A stretch of DNA of 20,658 bases from Omnitrophica bacterium RIFCSPLOWO2_01_FULL_45_10b. GTDB lineage: Bacteria > Omnitrophota > Omnitrophia > Omnitrophales > Danuiimicrobiaceae. Below, one piece after another: positions 1 to 4,959 of the stretch (positions are counted from its first letter, which is position 1; every line of letters begins with the position of its first letter). A program made the position numbers and the translations under genes. The notes beneath the pieces are model-generated. The model made no database searches. It was not told the DNA's origin and worked only from the letters and a program-made list of their open reading frames with translations. The stretch is taken from the NCBI GenBank assembly GCA_001804205.1, contig MHFM01000007.1:1422-22079 (forward strand). The letters are read 5' to 3'.

Positions 1-524
1 ATCGGCTTTTCAATCTTCACTTATCTCGCCAAACTCTAAGCCGGATAGGGGCCAAACTTGGATCAGACATTCCTTTTTTTATCGATCAGATCAATCAAGC
101 GATTGGGACGGGAAGAGGTGAAAAGATTAAGCCGTTACCAATGAAAGGCCGGCTCTGGTTTGTCTTGGTCGTGCCCCATTTTTGGATTTCCACAGCTCTT
201 GTTTATAAGAAGCTTAAGGCGGCGGCGTTGACAAGAATAAGTCGTGATGCTACAATAACTTCCGCTTTTTCAGGTGATTGGAAAAAGGGCAATTTTGGTC
301 ATTTTTTAAGAAACGACCTGTTTTTAACCAGTTCACGCCTGAAGCCTGAACTGAAGCGGTTCGATATGCTCTTTGAACAAGTAGGGGCGCGACAGCGGTT
401 GATGTCGGGAAGCGGTCCTTCCATGTTTAGCATTCATAAGTCTAAGCGCGAAGCTCGGCGCATCGCACGGTTGCTCCGATATCGGAAACCAAGCGCGGAT
501 GTTTTTGTATGTCACACGTATTGA
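1..524 (+). CDS. ispE: 4-diphosphocytidyl-2-C-methyl-D-erythritol kinase, 3' part (5' end outside window)
   Basis: This is the C-terminal part of the GHMP kinase that phosphorylates CDP-methylerythritol in the MEP isoprenoid pathway. The frame is open from base 3 with no start needed, so the gene enters from the left. The first residues include IGAKLGSDIPFFI, the conserved IspE segment after the ATP-binding loop, and near the end MSGSGPSMFSIH matches GHMP motif 3 (glycine-rich loop). About 173 residues are visible, against roughly 280-300 for a whole IspE, so the N-terminal substrate and glycine-rich ATP motifs lie outside. The first ATG in this frame (141) is internal and not the true start. 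In many bacteria ispE is followed by tRNA-Gln and/or spoVG, glmU and prs, which fits what follows. Confidence 0.9.
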   Translation, partial: RLFNLHLSRQTLSRIGAKLGSDIPFFIDQINQAIGTGRGEKIKPLPMKGRLWFVLVVPHFWISTALVYKKLKAAALTRISRDATITSAFSGDWKKGNFGHFLRNDLFLTSSRLKPELKRFDMLFEQVGARQRLMSGSGPSMFSIHKSKREARRIARLLRYRKPSADVFVCHTY

Positions 525-548
525 TTTTAAATGCGGTGTGGGTTGGCA

Positions 549-584
549 ATGAAGATTACGGAAGTCAGGATTTTCAAATTGTAA
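549..584 (+). pseudogene. possible spoVG remnant (N-terminal 11 codons only)
   Basis: The ATG at 549 opens a frame reading MKITEVRIFKL and then TAA at 582-584. The peptide matches the usual N-terminus of SpoVG (MKITDVRIxK-like), a small RNA/DNA-binding regulator of about 85-100 residues. Context supports this: spoVG lies between ispE and glmU in Bacillus. I could not find a convincing continuation in the other two frames between 584 and 720, so if this was spoVG, only the start survives. A chance match of ten residues cannot be excluded. Confidence 0.35.
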
Positions 585-660
585 CGTCCATTTCGGGCGC
601 ATCTTAAAGTTTCGTTCCATCCGTTTTTGTTTTTCAGAATGGGAATTTTTTGTCTTTAGA

Positions 661-678
661 TCTCAATGATATTTGAGA
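661..678. repeat. short perfect dyad TCTCAA-N6-TTGAGA
   Basis: The arms TCTCAA (661-666) and TTGAGA (673-678) are perfect complements around TGATAT. It lies about 45 bases upstream of the tRNA. No T-run follows on the plus strand, so it is not an obvious terminator. It could be an operator or mean nothing. I saw no convincing -35/-10 pair for the tRNA in 585-721. Confidence 0.3.
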
Positions 679-721
679 ATGAAGAAAAACGCCAAAGGAG
701 CAGTATGAGTTTGTAAATCAT

Positions 722-792
722 TGCCCGGTGGTGAAATGGTATCACACTGCCCTTTGGAGGCAAGATTCCTGGTTCGAGTCCAGGCCGGGCAG
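722..792 (+). tRNA. tRNA-Gln (anticodon UUG)
   Basis: The 71-nt sequence folds as a cloverleaf. The acceptor stem is TGCCCGG (722-728) with CCGGGCA (785-791). The D stem is GTGA/TCAC (731-734/742-745). The anticodon loop is CTTTGGA (752-758) with TTG at 754-756. The T arm is CCTGG-TTCGAGT-CCAGG (768-784). U1-A72 and discriminator G792 are glutamine identity features. The lowest anticodon-stem position (C747/A763) is mismatched and the variable loop is only about 4 nt. CCA is not encoded. Its place downstream of ispE matches many diderm genomes. Confidence 0.93.
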
Positions 793-925
793 TTTTGCCG
801 ATGCAAAACTGCTGCGCAGCACTGCGCGCCTTTTGCAGGCGCTAATGCGCCAGCACTAATCGTGGCAACTTTGATATTGCCTACGATTATGTGCGCGAGT
901 ACTTCGCCGCGCGCCTTTGCGCGAG

Positions 926-964
926 CACTCTTAGGGATGAACGTGACGTTCATCTCCTAAAGTG
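926..964. repeat. long bulged hairpin (unit F)
   Basis: Pairing: CACT (926-929)/AGTG (961-964), TTAGG (931-935)/CCTAA (956-960), GATGAACG (936-943)/CGTTCATC (947-954). That gives 17 base pairs with single bulges at C930 and T955 and a TGA loop. At DNA level the core is an almost perfect palindrome centred on G945. It shares the inner pattern GA-N-GAAC...GTTC-N-TC followed by a bulged T and CC with the next hairpin. Confidence 0.8.
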
Positions 965-965
965 T

Positions 966-993
966 CCGGGAAGAACTCGAGGTTCTTCTCCGG
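966..993. repeat. bulged hairpin (unit G) centred on CTCGAG
   Basis: Pairing: CCGG (966-969)/CCGG (990-993) and GAAGAAC (970-976)/GTTCTTC (982-988), with one bulged T at 989 and loop TCGAG. The bulge is on the 3' arm, at the position equivalent to T955 in the previous hairpin. Direct repeats TCCGGGA (965-971 and 989-995) and AGTGT (961-965 and 995-999) bracket it. Confidence 0.8.
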
Positions 994-1110
994 GAGTGTG
1001 ACGGCGCAAGGAAAACCGTCTACAGCGCTGCAGGATTTCAACACATAGACGGTACTTGAAATAGAAAAGAAATAAAAACTTGAAAACGCTTCGCGATTTG
1101 AAAAATTACT

Positions 1111-1602
1111 ATGATCGTCTATGAAGAGATATTGCGGCAATTTCAGAAACAGAAAGTCAAATACGTCATTGTCGGAGGCGTGGCGTTTAACTTGCTCGGC
1201 GGTTACCGGAGCACGCTTGATATGGATATCCTTGTTGAAATGAGCGATGAGAATCTTGCTAAGGTGGTCACGATACTGAAGAAACAAGGATACCGCGTCA
1301 AACAGCCAGTGGATCCGATGGGCATCGCAAATCAAAAGATCCGCGAGGATTGGATTAAGAACAAGCACATGAAAGCATTCAACTTTTACAAGGGAGAGAA
1401 AACTTACGAAGAAGTGGAGATCATCATCGATTCGCCTGTGAATTTTCAAGAAGCCGCGCAAGATGTTGTGAAGGTTAAGGTAAGCGGGTTAACCCTTCCC
1501 GTCATTTCTCCGAGAAAGTTCATTCAGATGAAAAAGAGTTCCGGTAGAGATAAAGATTTAATGGATATTGAGCAGATAAAAATCGCAAGGAATTTGAAAT
1601 GA
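1111..1602 (+). CDS. MNT/AbiEii-type nucleotidyltransferase
   Basis: This 163-residue protein carries the DNA polymerase beta-like nucleotidyltransferase signature. VIVGGVAFNLLGGYRSTLDM begins near residue 19: the GG loop is followed by R-x-T-x-D-M-D-I, which provides the two metal-binding aspartates. A third acidic position is likely in EVEIIID. The family includes AbiEii/MenT-like toxins and MNT antitoxins that transfer nucleotides to tRNA or to HEPN toxins, so the target cannot be read from sequence. No Shine-Dalgarno precedes the ATG, and an in-frame TGA at 1099 limits the start. The stop overlaps the start of the next small ORF by 4 nt (ATGA at 1599-1602), implying translational coupling. 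It lies immediately after the hairpin array. Confidence 0.8.
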   Translation: MIVYEEILRQFQKQKVKYVIVGGVAFNLLGGYRSTLDMDILVEMSDENLAKVVTILKKQGYRVKQPVDPMGIANQKIREDWIKNKHMKAFNFYKGEKTYEEVEIIIDSPVNFQEAAQDVVKVKVSGLTLPVISPRKFIQMKKSSGRDKDLMDIEQIKIARNLK

Positions 1603-1760
1603 TCTTTCGGTGGGAGACAGAACGGGAGAAGATTTTAAAAGGCGCGAAGATTTCTGCAGAGAAAAAACTCGAAGCTATTAGATTGATGAACGAGTTGGCG
1701 GATAAGGTATTAACGAAACGTCAGAAAGCGATTCGGAAAAAAATGAGAGAAGTATTATGA
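1599..1760 (+). CDS. small basic helical protein (53 aa), partner of the nucleotidyltransferase
   Basis: A 53-codon ORF starts in the ATGA overlap with the nucleotidyltransferase and ends in another ATGA overlap with clpX (1757-1760). It begins MIFRWETEREKILKGAKIS and has 16 Lys/Arg against 8 Asp/Glu. There is no proline and only one early glycine, so a mainly alpha-helical protein is likely. Short helical proteins next to AbiEii/MNT-type nucleotidyltransferases are common, which suggests a partner or antitoxin-like role; that is inference. I do not recognise the family. Tight overlaps on both sides are the main evidence that it is real. Confidence 0.65.
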   Translation: MIFRWETEREKILKGAKISAEKKLEAIRLMNELADKVLTKRQKAIRKKMREVL

Positions 1761-2998
1761 TGGAACGTTGTTCCTTTTGCGGAAGAGATCGAAAGCGGGA
1801 AGTGCGCAAGATATTCGCTGGGCCCGGCGTGTATATTTGCGACGTTTGCGTCCGTGCCTGCCATGAAATGATGCTCAAAGAAGCAAGCGCCGAATCGCGG
1901 CCGGCTCAAGACCTTTTCTTCCAAGTCCCTAAGCCTAAGGAAATTAAGCAGCAGCTTGATCAATATGTGATTGGCCAAGAACGCGCGAAGAAACAGCTTT
2001 CCGTTTCCATTCACAATCATTACAAGCGTGTCACGAATCGAGGAAATGGAAATCAGGTTGAACTTGAAAAGAGCAACATTCTGTTGATTGGCCCTACCGG
2101 ATCCGGCAAAACGCTTCTTGCGCGCACGTTGGCAAAGCTTTTGGATGTACCTTTTGCCATTGCGGATGCCACCTCATTAACCGAAGCGGGTTATGTCGGT
2201 GAAGACGTAGAAAATGTTTTGCTCAGGCTCTTGCAAGTGGCCAATTTTGATGTGAAGCGTGCCGAGCTTGGGATCATTTATATTGATGAGATCGATAAAA
2301 TTGCCCGTACCACCGAAAACGTTTCCATTACGCGGGATGTTTCAGGGGAAGGGGTTCAGCAGGCGCTTCTTAAAATTTTGGAAGGAACGCTTGCCAACGT
2401 GCCGCCGCAAGGGGGGCGCAAGCACCCGCAGCAAGAATATATTCAAGTCAATACGCAAAATATCCTTTTCATTTGCGGAGGCACTTTCTCGCATCTGGAT
2501 CGAATCATTGAACGGCGCGTTTCGAATAAAGCCATGGGCTTTGGCGTTAAAGTGGATCAGGACAAGGTTCGCCCGATCGGAGATTTAATTCATCAGGTTG
2601 AAGCAGAGGATCTATTAAAATATGGCTTCATCCCCGAATTTATCGGCCGTTTTCCAGTGCTTGCAACTTTGGACGGCCTTCAAGAGGCGGATTTGGTGCG
2701 GATTTTAACAGAACCGCGCAATGCGATTGTGAAGCAGTATCAGCGATTTTTCGAAATGGAAGGGGTGCGGCTTGAATTCCAGCCGGATGCGCTCCAAGCG
2801 ATCGCCAAAAAAGCAATCGAGAAAAAAACGGGCGCGCGTGCGCTCCGTTCGATTTTGGAAAGTATGATGCTGGATGTCATGTATGAAATTCCTTCTCAGA
2901 AAGATGTGTCTGGCTGCCGGATTACTCGAGAAGTTGTAGAAGGTAAGATGGAGCCTGAGATAATTCGGACGCGAGAAGATATCGGCAAAATAGCTTAA
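1757..2998 (+). CDS. clpX: ATP-dependent Clp protease ATP-binding subunit ClpX
   Basis: ClpX is the AAA+ unfoldase that feeds substrates to ClpP in the cytoplasm. The N-terminal zinc-binding domain has Cys5, Cys8, Cys28 and Cys31. Walker A GPTGSGKT is at residues 112-119, the pore loop reads GYVGEDVE, and Walker B IIYIDEID has Asp177/Glu178. The arginine-finger region GFIPEFIGRFP and the sensor-2 segment TGARALR follow. At 413 residues it is about normal (E. coli 424). The ClpP-docking IGF loop reads MGFG in NKAMGFGVKV, a mild variant of the usual IGF. The start is ATGATG at 1757 or 1760. It overlaps the small ORF upstream by 4 nt, an unusual location because clpX normally follows tig-clpP. 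No clpP is in the window. Confidence 0.97.
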   Translation: MMERCSFCGRDRKREVRKIFAGPGVYICDVCVRACHEMMLKEASAESRPAQDLFFQVPKPKEIKQQLDQYVIGQERAKKQLSVSIHNHYKRVTNRGNGNQVELEKSNILLIGPTGSGKTLLARTLAKLLDVPFAIADATSLTEAGYVGEDVENVLLRLLQVANFDVKRAELGIIYIDEIDKIARTTENVSITRDVSGEGVQQALLKILEGTLANVPPQGGRKHPQQEYIQVNTQNILFICGGTFSHLDRIIERRVSNKAMGFGVKVDQDKVRPIGDLIHQVEAEDLLKYGFIPEFIGRFPVLATLDGLQEADLVRILTEPRNAIVKQYQRFFEMEGVRLEFQPDALQAIAKKAIEKKTGARALRSILESMMLDVMYEIPSQKDVSGCRITREVVEGKMEPEIIRTREDIGKIA

Positions 2999-3009
2999 AT
3001 GGATTACCG

Positions 3010-3945
3010 ATGAACCAGTCTATTTCGATGAACAAAACTCAACTTAAAGATTCAACCAAAGAAGCGCTTGCGGGTTATGGGTTTCTGGCGCCCAATTTCA
3101 TCGGCTTTCTCATTTTTACTTCAATACCGGTTGTGGCATCGCTTGCTTTGAGCTTCATGAAAGTTGATTTAATTTCTACCCCAAAACGTTTTGAATTTAT
3201 CTGGCTTGATAATTTCAAGCAGCTTTTTTTGGATCCTTATTTTTGGAAATATTGCTGGAATACCGTTGTGCTCATGGCCGCGATCCCATTTAGCATTGCC
3301 GGATCTCTTCTTTTGGCGTTAGGGCTTAATCAAAAATTAAAGGGAATTGTATTTTTCAGGACCATTTATTTTTTGCCGACGATTTGTTCCGGCGTTGCTA
3401 TTTATGTTCTGTGGCGTTTGATTTATAACTCTGATTTTGGAGTATTAAATACCTTGATCGCAAAACTAGGCGCGCTTCTTCATCTGCCGATCAAAGGGCC
3501 GAATTGGTTAACAGACGAAGCATGGGCCAAGCCGGCATTGATTATCATGAGCGTATGGCAGTCGGTGGGCGGTTACAACATGATCCTTTATTTGGCAGCG
3601 CTTCAAGGTGTGCCGCGCGATCTTTATGAAGCGGCCGAAATTGATGGGGCCAACAGCTGGCAAAAATTTTGGGCGGTGACATGGCCTCAGATTTCACCCA
3701 CCACTTTCTTCATCGCCACGATGTCCCTTATTGGAGGTTTCCAAGCCGGTTTTGATCCGGCCTACATTATGACAGGCGGCGGCCCAAACGGATCTACGAC
3801 GACCATTATTTATTACATTTACAATAATGCCTTTGAATGGCATCAAATGGGTTATGCCGCCGCTATTTCGTGGTTTCTTTTTCTCGTTATTTTCGTCATC
3901 ACGTTGCTTAAATGGAAGGTATTTGGAAAGCTCGTTCATTATTAA
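3010..3945 (+). CDS. carbohydrate ABC transporter permease, MalF/UgpA type
   Basis: This is an inner-membrane permease subunit of a CUT1-family sugar importer, 311 residues with about six hydrophobic segments. The first begins near residue 24 (GFLAPNFIGFLIFTSIPVV) and the last ends near the C-terminus. The cytoplasmic EAA loop that contacts the ATPase is clear: EAAEIDGANSWQKFW from about residue 207, followed by PQISP. The GGGPNGSTTT segment and the late YAAAISW helix are typical of the MalF/UgpA side. It is 11 nt after clpX and is followed 25 nt later by its partner permease. The sugar cannot be predicted, and the binding protein and MsmX/UgpC-like ATPase are absent from the window. Confidence 0.9.
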   Translation: MNQSISMNKTQLKDSTKEALAGYGFLAPNFIGFLIFTSIPVVASLALSFMKVDLISTPKRFEFIWLDNFKQLFLDPYFWKYCWNTVVLMAAIPFSIAGSLLLALGLNQKLKGIVFFRTIYFLPTICSGVAIYVLWRLIYNSDFGVLNTLIAKLGALLHLPIKGPNWLTDEAWAKPALIIMSVWQSVGGYNMILYLAALQGVPRDLYEAAEIDGANSWQKFWAVTWPQISPTTFFIATMSLIGGFQAGFDPAYIMTGGGPNGSTTTIIYYIYNNAFEWHQMGYAAAISWFLFLVIFVITLLKWKVFGKLVHY

Positions 3946-3970
3946 AATCTGAACATTAGAGTCGTTTACT

Positions 3971-4849
3971 ATGGATCAATCCGCAGACGTTAAAAAATTA
4001 ATTCGGGAACAAAAACGCAAGCGGCTATTTGAAAAAATCGCCCTTTATTTTTTGATTTCGTTAGGCGCTCTTACCATGCTGGCGCCATTTTTATGGATGA
4101 TTTCCACCTCGCTTAAGATGCCGGGGGATGTATTTTCATATCAGAAGCCCTGGTGGTATGATTGGGTGCCCACTTCTTTTGTGTGGCGAAATTATATACA
4201 GGCTTGGAATATTGTCCCATTTGCGCGGTTTTATTTGAATTCCATTTTTGTTGTGTCATTGACAACGGCGGGCCAGGTGGCAACAAGCGCTTTCGCTGCG
4301 TATGCGTTTGCAAGGCTTCGTTTTCCGGGACGGGATAATATCTTTTTCACTTATTTGGCGACCATGATGATTCCCGGTGCGGTGACAATGATTCCCGTGT
4401 TTATTCTTCTGCAGCAATTGGGCTGGATTGATAGCTACAAAGCAGTGATTCTGCCGGGTATTTTTACGGCCTATGGCACCTTTATGCTGCGGCAATTTTT
4501 TCTGACGCTTCCGAAGGATTTGGAAGATGCCGCTAAAATCGACGGGTGCGGTTATTTCGGAATTTTTTGGAAAATTGTGCTGCCGCTTTCAAAGCCGGCG
4601 CTTGCCACCCTTACCACCTTTACGTTTATGGGATCGTGGATGAATTTCATGTGGCCTTTGATCGTTCTGAATTCACATGAGAAATTTACGCTGCCGGTAG
4701 GGCTTGCCTATTTTCAAAGCCTTCATCATACGGATTGGAATCTTTTGATGGCCGGTTCGCTCATGATGATTCTTCCGATCCTTTTGCTTTTTATTTTTAA
4801 TCAGCGGTACTTTGTGGAAGGAATTAAGCTTTCTGGAATTAAGGGATGA
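3971..4849 (+). CDS. carbohydrate ABC transporter permease, MalG/UgpE type
   Basis: This is the second membrane subunit of the same CUT1 importer, 292 residues. It has the characteristic N-terminal MalG-side motif PFLWMISTSLK after the first helix, and the EAA loop EDAAKIDGCGYFGIFWKIVL from about residue 185. The C-terminus YFVEGIKLSGIKG is the classical MalG-family ending (VxGLTxGAVKG-like). It pairs with the permease upstream to form the heterodimeric channel. The stop codon TGA (4847-4849) sits two bases before an inverted-repeat unit. Without that unit it would overlap the glmU start as ATGA, so the gene may once have been directly coupled to glmU. Confidence 0.92.
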   Translation: MDQSADVKKLIREQKRKRLFEKIALYFLISLGALTMLAPFLWMISTSLKMPGDVFSYQKPWWYDWVPTSFVWRNYIQAWNIVPFARFYLNSIFVVSLTTAGQVATSAFAAYAFARLRFPGRDNIFFTYLATMMIPGAVTMIPVFILLQQLGWIDSYKAVILPGIFTAYGTFMLRQFFLTLPKDLEDAAKIDGCGYFGIFWKIVLPLSKPALATLTTFTFMGSWMNFMWPLIVLNSHEKFTLPVGLAYFQSLHHTDWNLLMAGSLMMILPILLLFIFNQRYFVEGIKLSGIKG

Positions 4850-4850
4850 G

Positions 4851-4956
4851 TCCCGTTAGAACTCTGAACTTAACGGAGTTATTTCAAATGCAAGCAGTTG
4901 AGATCGGACAACAACTGTTATCATTAACACCATCGTTATCTGGAGTTCTAACGGGA
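4851..4956. repeat. 106-bp unit with perfect 14-bp terminal inverted repeats (MITE-like or glmU leader structure)
   Basis: TCCCGTTAGAACTC (4851-4864) and GAGTTCTAACGGGA (4943-4956) are exact reverse complements. The unit is flanked by the direct repeat TGAG (4847-4850 and 4957-4960); reading inward on the right arm the match extends to GGGATGAG (4843-4850 and 4953-4960). Inside are CCGTTA (4853-4858)/TAACGG (4871-4876), AACTC (4860-4864)/GAGTT (4876-4880) and CAGTTG (4895-4900)/CAACTG (4912-4917). Terminal repeats plus a short direct duplication suggest a small non-autonomous transposable element. The same pairing would also sequester the glmU ribosome-binding site as RNA. Confidence 0.7.
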
Positions 4957-4958
4957 TG
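4853..4958 (+). promoter_or_regulatory. candidate glmU leader with mutually exclusive pairings over two ribosome-binding sites
   Basis: Two GGAGTT Shine-Dalgarno sequences occur, at 4875-4880 (for the ATG at 4888) and 4942-4947 (for glmU at 4956). The upstream segment 4853-4864 contains CCGTTA and AACTC. It can pair with TAACGG/GAGTT around the first site or, more stably (14 bp), with the region covering the second site and the A of the glmU start codon. This is a plausible translational switch; no ligand or protein is implied by the sequence. Confidence 0.4.
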
Positions 4959-4959
4959 A
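4888..4959 (+). CDS. 23-codon upstream ORF (leader peptide candidate) coupled to glmU
   Basis: An ATG at 4888 is preceded by GGAG (4875-4878) with a 9-nt spacer, better than many sites in this window. It runs 23 codons to TGA at 4957-4959, overlapping the glmU ATG (4956) by 4 nt. The peptide starts MQAVEIGQQL and ends in a Ser/Leu/Thr/Gly-rich stretch, with no run of one amino acid that would suggest classical attenuation. Ribosomes on it would travel through the right arm of the inverted repeat and could expose the glmU start. It may be a leader peptide, or an accident of the repeat unit. Confidence 0.45.
   Translation: MQAVEIGQQLLSLTPSLSGVLTG

Larger units (their letters stand above)
789..1053. 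repeat. array of consecutive inverted repeats (hairpin-rich, gene-free stretch)
   Basis: Nearly every base between the tRNA and the next gene can pair locally. Hairpin A: 789-798/803-812 (10 bp, loop CGAT), overlapping the tRNA 3' end. B: palindrome TGCTGCGCAGCA at 810-821. C: GCGCC 826-830/GGCGC 838-842, competing with 838-842/GCGCC 847-851. D: 857-868/877-889 (12 bp, one bulged T). E: 891-897/920-928 (7 bp, 2-nt bulge). F: 926-964. G: 966-993. H: GACGG 1000-1004/CCGTC 1016-1020, competing with 1015-1022/1046-1053 (8 bp) around the palindrome CAGCGCTG (1023-1030). No credible ORF or Shine-Dalgarno is present. The left part is visibly GC-richer than its surroundings. The remaining bases to 1110 are AT-rich and hold no recognisable promoter. 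It could be a structured RNA, a recombination substrate or a palindromic repeat family. Confidence 0.75.

Noticed and set aside
721..960. Open frame running through the tRNA and hairpin array
   Set aside because: It crosses a well-folded tRNA and palindromic sequence; the product is low in recognisable structure and rich in residues imposed by GC-rich repeats.
789..1053. Integron attC site or CRISPR array
   Set aside because: Bulged hairpins recall attC, but no GTTRRRY/RYYYAAC core sites and no integrase are present. Repeats are inverted and dissimilar, not regularly spaced direct repeats, so it is not CRISPR.
1080..1124. 14-codon TTG-started frame overlapping the nucleotidyltransferase start
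   Set aside because: No ribosome-binding site and an in-frame stop at 1062; too short and unsupported to call.
931..1461. Long open frame on the minus strand (176 codons)
   Set aside because: It runs antisense through the clear nucleotidyltransferase gene and the hairpins. No motif, no ribosome-binding site; a shadow frame.
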